Assembly: GCF_001570405.1 (NCBI RefSeq)
Contig: NZ_BBYM01000026.1
Coordinates: forward strand, 1-64,000
Reading direction: 5' to 3'
Source of the DNA: Microtetraspora niveoalba
GTDB taxonomy: Bacteria; Actinomycetota; Actinomycetes; Streptosporangiales; Streptosporangiaceae
Length of the DNA: 64,000 nt
Both the position numbers and the translations under genes were made by a program. This document shows, piece after piece, positions 9,459-18,715 of the stretch (position 1 is the stretch's first letter; each line of letters begins with the position of its first letter). The notes under the pieces are model-generated. The model was not told the origin of the DNA. It saw only the letters and a list, made by a program, of their open reading frames with translations, and made no database searches.

Positions 9459-10549
9459 GCGGCCACCCCCGCCTCGTCCCAGGCGGCGATCCTGGCGCCG
9501 TCGGCGTCGAACAGGTGCATCCGCTCGGTCCAGCAGGTGATCGTGTCGCCGGGCGCGGCCTCGACGGGCGTGTAGGAGACGGCGTACAGGTCGGTGTCCA
9601 GGACGCGCAGCCGTACGGTCCAGGACGATCCGGCGGGGAGCACGGCCTCGACGGTCGCCTCCTCGTGCCAGGCCCCGGCCGGGGGCGGGCCGAACCGCAG
9701 GGCCTCGGGCCGCACGCCGACGGCGGCGGGCGCGCAGTCGGCGCGGGCGGCGACGTGCCTGAGCAGGGAGCCCGCCAGGCCGCCCGGCTCGGGGCCGACG
9801 TCCACGATGGCCATGGGCGGGCTGCCGACGAACTCGGCGACGAACCGGTTGGCCGGGCGGTCGTACATCGCCATCGGGGCGGCGAGCTGCTGCAGTTCGC
9901 CGGACCTCATGACCGCGATGTCGGTCGCCATCGTCAGCGCCTCCAACTGGTCGTGGGTGACGAAGACGATGGTCGCGCCGGACTCCTCGTGGATGCGCTT
10001 GAGCTCGGCCCGCATCTCCAGCCGGAGCTGGGCGTCGAGGTTGGACAGCGGCTCGTCGAGCAGCAGCACCTCGGGGTTGATGGCGAGCATCCGGGCCAGG
10101 GCCACACGCTGCTGCTGGCCGCCGGAGAGCTGCGACGGGTAGCGGTCCATCGCGGCGTCCACGTGGACCATGCGCAGCGCCTCCTCCGCCCTGGCCCGCC
10201 GCTCGGGGCCGGGCACCTTGCGCATCCGCAGCCCGAACTCGACGTTCTCGCGGATCGACAGGTGCGGCCACAGCGCGTAGTTCTGGAAGACCAGGCCCAT
10301 GCCGCGCTTCTCCGGCGGGACGTAGCGGCCGTGCTCGACCGAGTCGAGGACGCGGTCGCCGACCGCGATCGTGCCCGCGGTCGGCTGCTCCAGGCCGGCG
10401 ATCATGCGCAGCGTGGTGGTCTTGCCGCAGCCGGAGGGCCCGAGGAGGCACATGAACGCGCCGTCCGGGACGACCAGGTCGAGGTTCTTCACGGCGTAGT
10501 CGTCGCCGCCGTAGCTCTTGGCGATTCCGCGCAATGTGATGTCGGGCAT
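9455..10549 (-). CDS. ABC transporter ATP-binding protein (Fbp/Afu/Pot type)
   Basis: ATPase of an importer, 364 residues. It has Walker A GPSGCGKTT at 37-45, Q-loop FQNYALWPH near 90, signature LSGGQQQR near 136, Walker B LLLDEP near 161, the switch His in VTHDQ near 195, and a C-terminal TOBE-like regulatory domain. The family covers ferric iron, 2-aminoethylphosphonate, polyamine and hexose-phosphate importers. It begins directly after the fused permease stop, and the binding protein is at 19947 on the other strand. Context (phytase, phosphatases, inositol genes) argues for a phosphorylated polyol rather than iron. Confidence 0.93.
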   Translation of the reverse strand: MPDITLRGIAKSYGGDDYAVKNLDLVVPDGAFMCLLGPSGCGKTTTLRMIAGLEQPTAGTIAVGDRVLDSVEHGRYVPPEKRGMGLVFQNYALWPHLSIRENVEFGLRMRKVPGPERRARAEEALRMVHVDAAMDRYPSQLSGGQQQRVALARMLAINPEVLLLDEPLSNLDAQLRLEMRAELKRIHEESGATIVFVTHDQLEALTMATDIAVMRSGELQQLAAPMAMYDRPANRFVAEFVGSPPMAIVDVGPEPGGLAGSLLRHVAARADCAPAAVGVRPEALRFGPPPAGAWHEEATVEAVLPAGSSWTVRLRVLDTDLYAVSYTPVEAAPGDTITCWTERMHLFDADGARIAAWDEAGVAA

Positions 10550-12379
10550 CTATCCTCCCAGGCCGGACGCCAGGCTGCTCTTGGTCAGCCGCTGGGTCAG
10601 GTAGGTCATGGTGAAGGAGACCAAGGCGATCACGAGCACGACCGCGTTGGCGAGCTGGGTGTATCCGTAGTCCACGAGCCCGATGGAGAGCGTCGTGAGG
10701 AGCTGGGTGCCGGTCGTGGTCAGCATGATCACGATGCTGAGCTCCTTGAGACCGGAGACGAACGGCAGGATGATCCCGGTGACGAGCGCGCCCTTCTGGA
10801 TCGGGAACACGATCCGTCTCATGCGCTGCCACCAGGAGGCGCCCGCGATCTGCGCGGCCTCCTCGGGCTCGCGGCCGAGCTGCGTCATCGCCGCGATGCC
10901 CGAGCGCGAGCTGTACGGCAGGTGCGTCACGGCCATCACCAGGATCAGCAGGAACGTGGTGCCGTACAGCGCCGGGATCGGCCCGCGGGCGACGGCGAAC
11001 AGCGACAGCGAGGCGGCCGCGAACGCGATGCCGGGGATGAGGTAGGGCAGGAACGACACCTGGCGCAGGAACGCGGCGACGCGCGGCGCGGTCCCGCGGA
11101 CGACGACGTATCCGATGAGCAGGCCGAGCACGGCGCAGACGATCGAGGCCAGGCCGACGATGCGGAGCGAGTTCCACGCCGCCGCCCACAGCTCGGAGCC
11201 GCGGAACACGCCGTGCGGGAAACCGACCGCGCCGGGCAGGCTCTCGGCGAACCAGTAGTCGAGCGTGAACGTGGACAGGTCGAGCGGCGTGCGGGTGACC
11301 GTGGACAGCAGCAGGGTGAGCACCGGGACCAGGACGCTCACCACGAACACGACGACGCCGAGCGCGAAGGCGGGCCAGCGCAGGCGGCGCAGGTCGCTCA
11401 GCCGGTCCATCGCGCCCTTGCCGCCGACGGTGACGAACCGGCGGTGCTCGCGCATCATCCGGGTGTCGGTCAGGACGATCAGCACGCCGATGGCGACGAT
11501 GACCATCGCGATCACGGAGGCGACGCCGGTGCTGCGGTCCCTGATCGACTGGAACAGGCCGGTGGACAACACCCGGTAGTCGGAGGGCAGCCCCAGCACG
11601 TACGGCGTGCCGAACGTGCCGAGCACCCGGCCGATCACCAGCAGCACCGCCGACGACAGCGCCGGGAGCATCAGCGGGATCACGATGCGCCGGACGACGG
11701 TGCGCCGCGGCGCGCCGAGGATGCGGGCCGAGTCCTCGAGCTGCGCGTCGATGCGGCGCAGCGCGTTCCCGACCAGGAGCAGCACGAACGGGTAGTAGTG
11801 CAGCCCCAGGGTGACGATGATCGGCAGCGGGCCGTACGCGAGCCAGTCGGGCGTCCGGACGCCGACGGACTGCAGGATCCCGACCTGGCCGGCGGCCCGC
11901 TCGTTCTTGAACAGCGTCAGCCAGGCCAGGGAGAAGGTCCACGACGGCAGCATGTACGGCACCACGAGGGCGCCGGCGAGCCACTTGCGGCCCGGCACGT
12001 TCGTCCTGGTCACGAGCCACGCCATGCCGCCGCCGACGACGAGCGCGAACAGCGTGGTGCCGACGGCCACGACCAGCGTGTTGAGCAGCGGCTCCCAGAA
12101 CAGCAGGCCGCTGATCTGGGAGCGGAACACCCGCCAGAGGTAGTAGCCGGTCCACTCTCCCGGCCGCTGGCCGGCGTGGATCTCGTCGCCGTACTGCAGG
12201 CGGGCCGCGTCGGACAGCACCGCGACCAGCGGCGCCACGACGAGGTAGCCGAGGACGACGACGAGGATGAGGCCGAGCGCGGCGGTGGGGTCGTGGCGCA
12301 TGACCTGGAGCCGGTACAGCAGCCTGCGCCGTCCCGGTTTGGGTGGCGGCGGTGCTTCCGCCTTGGTGACAACTGCCAT
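10550..12379 (-). CDS. ABC transporter permease, two permease domains in one chain
   Basis: 609-residue membrane protein with two MalF/G-type halves of about six helices each. Each half has an EAA loop: EDSARILGAPRRTVVRRIVIPLM in the first, EEAAQIAGASWWQRMRRIVFPIQ in the second. This fused arrangement is typical of FbpB/AfuB-type ferric or hexose-phosphate importers. ATG at 12379 has a ggaggaag ribosome binding site. It starts 129 bp after the DUF47 gene on the same strand, so it may be read from the long inositol transcript or from a local promoter; I see no clear promoter in that gap. Confidence 0.92.
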   Translation of the reverse strand: MAVVTKAEAPPPPKPGRRRLLYRLQVMRHDPTAALGLILVVVLGYLVVAPLVAVLSDAARLQYGDEIHAGQRPGEWTGYYLWRVFRSQISGLLFWEPLLNTLVVAVGTTLFALVVGGGMAWLVTRTNVPGRKWLAGALVVPYMLPSWTFSLAWLTLFKNERAAGQVGILQSVGVRTPDWLAYGPLPIIVTLGLHYYPFVLLLVGNALRRIDAQLEDSARILGAPRRTVVRRIVIPLMLPALSSAVLLVIGRVLGTFGTPYVLGLPSDYRVLSTGLFQSIRDRSTGVASVIAMVIVAIGVLIVLTDTRMMREHRRFVTVGGKGAMDRLSDLRRLRWPAFALGVVVFVVSVLVPVLTLLLSTVTRTPLDLSTFTLDYWFAESLPGAVGFPHGVFRGSELWAAAWNSLRIVGLASIVCAVLGLLIGYVVVRGTAPRVAAFLRQVSFLPYLIPGIAFAAASLSLFAVARGPIPALYGTTFLLILVMAVTHLPYSSRSGIAAMTQLGREPEEAAQIAGASWWQRMRRIVFPIQKGALVTGIILPFVSGLKELSIVIMLTTTGTQLLTTLSIGLVDYGYTQLANAVVLVIALVSFTMTYLTQRLTKSSLASGLGG

Positions 12380-12508
12380 GAGGGGACTTCCTCCGGGGGT
12401 GGTTCTTCTATCGGTGTCCGTCGCCGGCGGCGCCGGGCCGGGGCGCCGGCACGGTGCGCCGGGTCGATGCGCCGGGGCGGGGGCCGCGGGCGTTCAGCGA
12501 GTCACCGG

Positions 12509-13165
12509 TCAGTGGCTGCGTTTGAGCATGGCGTCGGCGAGCGCGTCGGCCGCCTCCCCGAGCCGGCGGCCCACGGCGTCGAGCCTGGACAGCAGCTCTC
12601 GTTTGCGCAGGGTGTCCATCTCCAGCGGCCCGGCGTACAGCTCGGCCAGCCGGGCCTGGTAGAGCTGGCGCACCCTGCTGCCCGCCTTGCGGGTGGCGAG
12701 CACGGCCCGGGTGACCGAGCCCGGGTCGTCGATCATCTTGGCGACGGCGACCTCCAGCTCGTCCAGGCCGTCGATCAGCGCCCGCAGCGGCTCGACCGCG
12801 AAGCCGAGGTCGTCCGGCCCGAAGAGGTCGGTCTCGCGCACGTAGTCGCGCAGGTGGTCGAGCACGTCGTCGATGGAGCGGGAGAGCCGGAACAGGTCCT
12901 CCCTGTCGATCGGGGTGGTGAGCACCCGCCGCAGGACGCGGACCAGCTCGGCGCGTTCGGCGTCGCCCTCGTGCTCGAGCTCGGCCATCTCCACGCGCGC
13001 CGCCGACCGGTCGATCCGGCCGAGGGCGGTCGAGCGGGCCAGCTCGGCTCCGGCCCGCGCCACCGCGATCTGGCCGCGGACCAGGTCCACGATGCGCCGG
13101 CCGGACCGGCCGCGCAGGTCGTCCCAGGCCCGGCCGAACCGCCGCAGGCCGCGGTCGCCGCTCAC
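12509..13165 (-). CDS. DUF47 family PhoU-like protein, partner of PiT transporter
   Basis: All-helical 218-residue protein of the DUF47/PhoU-like family. The conserved core is seen as EMAELEHEGDAERAELVRVLRRVLTTPIDREDLFRLSRSIDDVLDHL (residues about 70-120). These proteins are nearly always encoded beside PiT phosphate permeases and are thought to control them. Here the GTG at 13165 overlaps the PiT stop (GTGA), which is the usual arrangement. There is no membrane segment. Confidence 0.85.
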   Translation of the reverse strand: MSGDRGLRRFGRAWDDLRGRSGRRIVDLVRGQIAVARAGAELARSTALGRIDRSAARVEMAELEHEGDAERAELVRVLRRVLTTPIDREDLFRLSRSIDDVLDHLRDYVRETDLFGPDDLGFAVEPLRALIDGLDELEVAVAKMIDDPGSVTRAVLATRKAGSRVRQLYQARLAELYAGPLEMDTLRKRELLSRLDAVGRRLGEAADALADAMLKRSH

Positions 13166-14142
13166 AGCAGCCTCAGCGCGAGCCCGGCGGCGCAGGCCAG
13201 CGCCATCGACGACGGCAGCGTGACCAGCCATGCCGTACCCATGTTCACGACGCCCTGCCATCGGACCCTCCGCACTCCCTCGCTCGCCGCCACGCCCACC
13301 ACCCCGGCGGTGATGGACTGGGTCATGCTCACCGGACTTCCGAGCGCCGCGCTCCCGAGGACGGCGCCGGTGGCCGCCGTCTCGGCCGACACAATGTGCA
13401 GCGGCCGGGTGATGACCAGGCCGCGGCCGAGCCGTTCGCCGACCCGGGTCAGGCTGGTCAGCGCGCCGACGAGGAACAGCCCCACGAGCAGCGCCATCCA
13501 GCCGGGCGGGACCTCGACCGGGCCGACCGCGCCCACGCCCGCGCGCCCCACGCCGATCGCCACGCTCGCCACGGCGATCATCTTCTGGCCGTCGTTCACC
13601 GCGTACGCGAGGCACTGGGCGGCGTAGGCGAGGACGTGCGCGCCGAGGACGACCCGGGGCATGCCACGGAAGGACGGCGCCCGCCGCGACAGCGCCCCCA
13701 GCAGGAGGCCGAGCAGCAGCCCGGCCAGGGGCGCGGCGGCGCCGACCGCCAGGACGGACGCCACGCCCCGCCACGACACCGGCAGCCCGGCGCCGAGCCC
13801 GGCGCCGGCGATCCCCCCGATGACCGCCAGTGTCAGACTGGTCGGCAGGCCCCTGCCGGTGAGGACCGCGACGACGACCACCGCGGTCGTCACCCCGGCC
13901 AGGAACACCGCGGCTCCGGTGCCGGTGCCGAGGTTCGCCAGCCGCTCGGTGAACGTCCGCGCCACCGCCGTCCCCAGCGCGTACGGCGCGGCGAAGACGA
14001 CGAGCGGCGGCAGCGCGGCGATCAGCCAGCCCGGGGAGCGGGGGAAGCGCAGCCCCAGGCCGATGAGGGTGGCTCCGTCGTTGGCCCCGCTGATGAGCGT
14101 GAACAGGATCGCCACCGCGGCGAAGGCGAGCGTCCATGCCAT
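13162..14142 (-). CDS. pit: PiT-family inorganic phosphate transporter
   Basis: Membrane permease, 326 residues, about nine hydrophobic helices. Both PiT signature repeats are present: ISGANDGATLIG near residue 18 and AYAVNDGQKMIAVASVAIG near 185, each with the conserved Asn-Asp. PiT carriers move phosphate with protons or cations. It is embedded between iolD and the DUF47 gene, its ATG overlapping the iolD stop by 1 bp, so it is co-transcribed with inositol catabolism, which is unusual and fits phosphate release from inositol phosphates. Confidence 0.9.
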   Translation of the reverse strand: MAWTLAFAAVAILFTLISGANDGATLIGLGLRFPRSPGWLIAALPPLVVFAAPYALGTAVARTFTERLANLGTGTGAAVFLAGVTTAVVVVAVLTGRGLPTSLTLAVIGGIAGAGLGAGLPVSWRGVASVLAVGAAAPLAGLLLGLLLGALSRRAPSFRGMPRVVLGAHVLAYAAQCLAYAVNDGQKMIAVASVAIGVGRAGVGAVGPVEVPPGWMALLVGLFLVGALTSLTRVGERLGRGLVITRPLHIVSAETAATGAVLGSAALGSPVSMTQSITAGVVGVAASEGVRRVRWQGVVNMGTAWLVTLPSSMALACAAGLALRLL

Positions 14143-16016
14143 CAGAGGTAGGGCCGCTGGTCGCGCTTGTGCTCGTCGTAGCGCTCCCGCGCCGTCCGCG
14201 CCTCGGGGAGCTGCGACACCTCGGCGACGGGGACGTCCCACCACGCCTGCGCGGCCGGGCCCTCGCCCGGGACCGGTTCGACGTACACGACGGTGGTGGT
14301 CCTGGCGGCGACGGCCTTGGCGAGCGCGGCGCGCAGGCCGTCGGGGTCGCGGGCGGTCAGCACCTCGGCCCCGAGGCTGGCCGCGTTGACGGCCAGGTCC
14401 ACGGGGAGCCGGTCGCCGTCCAGCTCGCCGGAATCGCCGCGCAGCCGGTAGGCGGTGCCGAGCCGCCGCGCGCCGACCGACTCCGACAGGTTGCCGATGG
14501 AGGCGAACCCGTGGTTGTCGACCAGGACGACGACGAGCTTGACGCCTTCCTGCACGGCGGTGGCGATCTCCTGGGCCATCATCAGGTAGGACCCGTCGCC
14601 GACCAGCACGACCACCTCGCGCTCGGGTTTGGCGAGCTTCACGCCCAGCCCTCCGGCGATCTCGTAGCCCATGCAGGAGTAGCCGTACTCGACGTGGTAC
14701 TGCTCGGGGTCGCCCGGCCGCCACAGCCGGTGCAGGTCGCCGGGCATCGAGCCGGCGGCGTTCACGACCACGCCGCCGCGCGGCAGCTCGTTGACCGCGT
14801 CGTTGACGACGCCGAGGAGCACCGGCTGGGTCAGCTCGCCGCCTCCGGTGGCGCGGGCGACCTCCCCCCGCCAGTCGTCGGCGAGCCGGGTCGCGCGGGC
14901 GGTCCACTCGGGGTCGGCCCGCCAGGCGGGCGCGCCGACCGTGCGGCCGACCGCCGCGTCGAGGGCGAGCAGCGCCTCCCTGGCGTCGGCGACGAGCGTC
15001 TCGCCCGCGTGCTTGGCCGCGTCGAAGGCGGTGACGTTGACGTTGAGGAAGCGGGCTCCCCCGAAGAGGGTGCGCGAGGCGGTGGTGAAGTCGGTGTAGC
15101 GGGTGCCGACGCCGATCACCAGGTCGGCCTCGCGGGCCAGCACGTTCGCGGCGGCGGTGCCGGTGTGGCCGATCGCCCCGGCGGCGAGCGGGTGGTCGTG
15201 CGGCAGCGCGCCCTTGCCCGCCTGGGTCTCGCCGACGGGGATGCCGTGCCTCTCGGCGAAGAGCCGCAGCTCCTCGCACGCCTCGCTGTACTTCACCCCG
15301 CCGCCCGCGACGATCAGCGGGCGCTCCGACTCCTCGATCGCGCGTACGGCGCGGGCCAGCGCGGCGGGCTCGGGCACCGGGCGCGGAACGTACCACACAC
15401 GTTCGCGGAACAGCTCCTCGGGCCAGTCGTACGCCTCGGCCTGCACGTCCTGGGGCAGGGCGAGCGTGACCGCGCCGGTCTCGGCGGGGTCGGTGAGCAC
15501 CCGCATCGCGGCGAGGAGCGCCGACGGGAGCTGCTCGGGCCGGTTGATCCGGTCGAAGAAGCGGGAGACCGGGCGCAATGTGTCGTTGACCGTCACGTCG
15601 TAGGAGCGCGGGTCCTCCAGCTCCTGCAGCACGGGGGCGGAGACCCGGGTGGCGAAGACGTCGCCGGGCAGCAGCAGCACCGGGATCCGGTTGATCGTGG
15701 CCAGCGCCGCGCCGGTCACCATGTTGGTCGCGCCCGGCCCGATCGAGCTGGTGCAGGCGAACGTGGACAGCCGGTTCGCCGCCCGCGCGTACCCGACGGC
15801 GGTGTGGACCATGGCCTGCTCGTTGCGGGCCAGATAGTACGGCAGGGCCGACCGGGCGCCGGCGCCCTGCTCGGCCAGCGCCTGGCCGACGCCGGCGACG
15901 TTGCCGTGGCCGAAGATGCCCAGGCAGCCCTCGATCAGCCGCCGCTCCACGCCGTCCCGCTCGCTCCACTGCCGGGACAGGAAGCGGACCAGTGCCTGGG
16001 CCGTGGTGAGTCTCAT
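14142..16016 (-). CDS. iolD: 3D-(3,5/4)-trihydroxycyclohexane-1,2-dione hydrolase
   Basis: Thiamine-diphosphate enzyme of myo-inositol catabolism; it opens the ring of the diketone made by IolE to give 5-deoxy-glucuronate. At 624 residues it has the expected three-domain form. The PYR domain has GNVAGVGQAL and RNEQAMVHTAVGYARA near residues 38-80, and the PP domain has the cofactor motif VLVGDGSYLMMAQEI with the following Asn-Gly type residue (VLVDNHGF) near 460-490. ATG at 16016 has a strong gggaggaa site and overlaps the upstream stop (ATGA). Confidence 0.93.
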   Translation of the reverse strand: MRLTTAQALVRFLSRQWSERDGVERRLIEGCLGIFGHGNVAGVGQALAEQGAGARSALPYYLARNEQAMVHTAVGYARAANRLSTFACTSSIGPGATNMVTGAALATINRIPVLLLPGDVFATRVSAPVLQELEDPRSYDVTVNDTLRPVSRFFDRINRPEQLPSALLAAMRVLTDPAETGAVTLALPQDVQAEAYDWPEELFRERVWYVPRPVPEPAALARAVRAIEESERPLIVAGGGVKYSEACEELRLFAERHGIPVGETQAGKGALPHDHPLAAGAIGHTGTAAANVLAREADLVIGVGTRYTDFTTASRTLFGGARFLNVNVTAFDAAKHAGETLVADAREALLALDAAVGRTVGAPAWRADPEWTARATRLADDWRGEVARATGGGELTQPVLLGVVNDAVNELPRGGVVVNAAGSMPGDLHRLWRPGDPEQYHVEYGYSCMGYEIAGGLGVKLAKPEREVVVLVGDGSYLMMAQEIATAVQEGVKLVVVLVDNHGFASIGNLSESVGARRLGTAYRLRGDSGELDGDRLPVDLAVNAASLGAEVLTARDPDGLRAALAKAVAARTTTVVYVEPVPGEGPAAQAWWDVPVAEVSQLPEARTARERYDEHKRDQRPYL

Positions 16017-16909
16017 GATGGCGTTCCTCCCGATATGTCCAGCAGACCGGCCGCGGTGTCCACGGCCGCGGCCACGTCGTCGTCGGGCGGGTACAGCAGC
16101 GCCCTGCCGACGACCAGGCCGCGCACGCCGGGCAGCCGCAGCGCCTTGCTCCAGGAGGCGAAGACCCGGTCGGGATCCTGGCCGGGGTCGCCGCCGAGGA
16201 GCAGCGTCGGCAGCGTGGTGGCCCGCATGACCCGCTCCATGTCGTCGATCACGGGGATCTTGAGCCAGGTCATGGCCGAGGTGGCGCCGAGCCCCTGGCA
16301 GACGCTGATCGCGCGGATCACCGCCTCCGGGGACAGGTCGTGCGTGACCACGCCGCCCATCCGAGTGGACCAGAACGGCTCGATCATCGCCATCAGGCCG
16401 CGCCCGGCGAGCCGGGTGATCGCCCGGCCGCAGCTCTCCAGGGTGGCGGCGGTGGCGGTGTCCTCCAGGGCGATCCGGCACAACATCTTGCCGCCGTCCA
16501 GGCGCATGGCCGCGATCGCCTCGGTGTCGTAGGCGGTGAAGCGGTCGTCGAACTCGAACGCCGCGTTCTGGACGCCGCCCCGGTTCATCGAGCCGATCAC
16601 GATCTTGTCGTCGAGCGCGCCGAGCAGCAGCAGGTCCTCGACGATGTCCGGCGTGGCGAGCAGGCCGTCCACGCCCGGCCTGGACAGGGCGGTCAGCAGC
16701 CGGTCGAGCAGGTCGACCCGGTTCTCCATCGCCATCGGACGGCCGCCCACGCCGAGCGCGCCCCGGGCCGGGTGGTCGGCCGCGATGATCAGGAGCTGGT
16801 CGCGGTCGACCCGCAGCGGCCGGCGCCGACGACGCGCGGCCGTGTCCGCCACCAGCCCCGGCCGCCAGGCGCGGTCGTCGAGCAGCCGGCGGTAGTCCTC
16901 CTCACGCAT
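16013..16909 (-). CDS. Cgl0159-family (beta/alpha)8 protein, aldolase-like, inositol cluster
   Basis: TIM-barrel protein of 298 residues of the type found in actinobacterial inositol clusters (Cgl0159 family). Strands with candidate catalytic residues are LLIIAADHPARG near 40-50, IVIGSMNRGG near 100, MIEPFWS near 175, TWLKIPVID near 215 (candidate Schiff-base Lys) and LLLGGDPG near 238. I infer an aldolase acting on the 2-deoxy-5-keto-gluconate-6-phosphate made by IolC, replacing IolJ, which is not seen. It overlaps iolD and iolC by 4 and 8 bp. Confidence 0.75.
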   Translation of the reverse strand: MREEDYRRLLDDRAWRPGLVADTAARRRRRPLRVDRDQLLIIAADHPARGALGVGGRPMAMENRVDLLDRLLTALSRPGVDGLLATPDIVEDLLLLGALDDKIVIGSMNRGGVQNAAFEFDDRFTAYDTEAIAAMRLDGGKMLCRIALEDTATAATLESCGRAITRLAGRGLMAMIEPFWSTRMGGVVTHDLSPEAVIRAISVCQGLGATSAMTWLKIPVIDDMERVMRATTLPTLLLGGDPGQDPDRVFASWSKALRLPGVRGLVVGRALLYPPDDDVAAAVDTAAGLLDISGGTPS

Positions 16910-17864
16910 CTGACGCGTCCCCCCTCGAAGAGTCGCCTGACAGGACGGCCTCGACCTCGGCGGCCGTGGGCATCGCGGGCGCGCAGGCCAGCCGCCCCGC
17001 GACGATCGCGCCCGCCGCGTTCGCGAACCGCAGCACACGTTCCAGCGGCCAGCCGGCGAGCAGGCCGTGGCAGAGCGCGCCGCCGAAGGCGTCGCCCGCG
17101 CCGAGACCGTTGACGACGTCCACCGGGACCGGCGGCACCTCCACGGTCTCCTTCCTGCTCATGCCCAGCACACCGGCCGAGCCGCGCTTGACGACGGCCA
17201 GCTCGACGCCCGCGTCCAGCAGCGCCTTCGCCGCCCCGTACGGCTGTCGCGTGCCGGTGGCCACCTCCGCCTCGTCCACGTTGCCCACGGCGACCGTGAC
17301 GTGCGGGAGCGCGCGGCGCACCTGGTCGGCGGCCGCCTCCATGCTCGGCCAGAACATCGGCCGGTAGTCGAGGTCGAGCACCGTGTGCGGGCGCCGCCCC
17401 CGCGACCGCCAGGCCGCGAAGTGCGCGCCCCGGGACGGCTCCTGGGACAGGCCGGTCACGGTCGCCCAGAACAGCGGCACCCGCGCGATGGCCTTCAGGT
17501 CGAGCTCGGACGGGAGGATCTCCAGGTCGGGCGCCTTGGGGAACCGGTAGAAGTAGAGCGGGAAGTCCTCCGGCGGCCGGATCTCGCAGAACGTCACGGG
17601 TGTGGGCAGGCCGGGCACCGCGAGGACGTACCGGTCGTCCACGCCGTACTCGCGCAGCGCGTCGTGGACGAACAGGCCGAACGGGTCGGCCCCGGTGCGG
17701 GTGATCACGGCGCTCGACCGGCCCAGCCTGGCGGCGGCCACGGCCACGTTGACCGGGCTTCCGCCGAGGTATTTGCCGAAGGTCTCCACCTCCCGCAGGG
17801 ACACCCCGGTCTGGAGGGGGTAGACGTCCACGCCGACCCGGCCGATGGTGAGCACGTCCGTCAC
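16902..17864 (-). CDS. iolC: 5-dehydro-2-deoxygluconokinase
   Basis: PfkB/ribokinase-family sugar kinase, 320 residues. It shows the N-terminal GRVGVDVYPLQTGVSL start typical of IolC, the GGSPVNVAVAAARLG motif near 35-50 and the C-terminal PfkB signature VVNGLGAGDAFGGAL with the catalytic Asp near 255. It phosphorylates 2-deoxy-5-keto-gluconate in the fourth to fifth steps of inositol breakdown. GTG at 17864 overlaps the iolE stop by 4 bp. Confidence 0.93.
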   Translation of the reverse strand: MTDVLTIGRVGVDVYPLQTGVSLREVETFGKYLGGSPVNVAVAAARLGRSSAVITRTGADPFGLFVHDALREYGVDDRYVLAVPGLPTPVTFCEIRPPEDFPLYFYRFPKAPDLEILPSELDLKAIARVPLFWATVTGLSQEPSRGAHFAAWRSRGRRPHTVLDLDYRPMFWPSMEAAADQVRRALPHVTVAVGNVDEAEVATGTRQPYGAAKALLDAGVELAVVKRGSAGVLGMSRKETVEVPPVPVDVVNGLGAGDAFGGALCHGLLAGWPLERVLRFANAAGAIVAGRLACAPAMPTAAEVEAVLSGDSSRGDASDA

Positions 17865-18715
17865 GCGGCGCTCCCCAGGCCGGTGAGGAACGCGACGCTC
17901 GACCGGACGTCCTCGACCGGCCCCTCGCCCGAGGGCGGCTCGGCGTCGAGGACCACGTCCTGCTCCATCACGTACCAGCCCTGATATCCGGACCGCGTCA
18001 GGCCGCCGACGATCCCGGCGACGTCCACGTCTCCCTTGCCGAGCGGGCGGTAGATCCCGGCCCGGACGGCCTGCGTGTAGGTGAGGTCGCCGTCGCGCAC
18101 CCGCGCGGCCAGCTCGGCGTCCACGTCCTTGAGGTGGGCGTGCGCGACGCGACCGGCGTGGGCGCGAACGAGCTCCGCCGGGTCGGTGCCGCCGACGAGC
18201 AGGTGCCCGGTGTCCAGGCAGAGTGCGACGTCGCAGCCGTCGAGGACGCGCCGCACCTCGTCCCGGGTCTCGACCATGGTCCCGACGTGCGGGTGCAGGG
18301 TCACGGTGCGGGTCGTCGCGCGCCGGATCCGCTCCAGGTTGCCGAGCAGGGCCCGCCAGCCGCCGGTGTCCAGCGCGGGCCGCCCGTCGTAGCCGTCCAC
18401 GCCGGTGGCCGCGGCCAGGACGACGACCACGCCCTCGTCGAAGGAGGCGAGCGCGGCCCGCAGTCCGGGCAGCGGGTCGTGGCCGGGGTCGTGCAGCACG
18501 ACGGGGACGAACCCGCCCACGGCGCGCAGGCCGTACCGGCCGAGCAGGGACGCCCGGTCGGCGGGCCCGGGAGGCAGGAAGCCGTCGGGACCGAGCTCGG
18601 TGGCGGTCACGCCGACCTCCGCCATCTCGGCGAGCACCCGCTCGGCCGGCATCTGGTGCCCCCAGCCGGGCACCTCGCACACTCCCCACGAGATCGGGGC
18701 CGCGGCGATCCTCAC
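17861..18715 (-). CDS. iolE: Myo-inosose-2 dehydratase-like TIM barrel protein
   Basis: Xylose-isomerase-like TIM barrel of 284 residues. The IolE-type N-terminus IAAAPISWGVCE is clear, and the metal-site residues lie in ATELGPDG, TLHPHVGTMVE near 140, LDTGHLL near 170 and AHLKDVD near 195. It dehydrates scyllo-inosose, the product of IolG. GTG at 18715 overlaps the iolG stop by 4 bp, so iolG-iolE-iolC are tightly coupled. Confidence 0.9.
   Translation of the reverse strand: MRIAAAPISWGVCEVPGWGHQMPAERVLAEMAEVGVTATELGPDGFLPPGPADRASLLGRYGLRAVGGFVPVVLHDPGHDPLPGLRAALASFDEGVVVVLAAATGVDGYDGRPALDTGGWRALLGNLERIRRATTRTVTLHPHVGTMVETRDEVRRVLDGCDVALCLDTGHLLVGGTDPAELVRAHAGRVAHAHLKDVDAELAARVRDGDLTYTQAVRAGIYRPLGKGDVDVAGIVGGLTRSGYQGWYVMEQDVVLDAEPPSGEGPVEDVRSSVAFLTGLGSAA

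Noticed and set aside
9455-12379. Assignment of the ABC system as a ferric iron importer
   Set aside because: The family allows it, but phosphatases, phytase, inositol genes and shared operators make a phosphorylated or polyol ligand more likely; no iron-box-like element was noticed.
9515-13627. A plus-strand open frame of 1370 codons
   Set aside because: It lies antisense to the ATPase, permease and DUF47 genes and its translation is low-complexity (Arg, Gly, His, Asp). It is an open frame caused by extreme GC at third positions.
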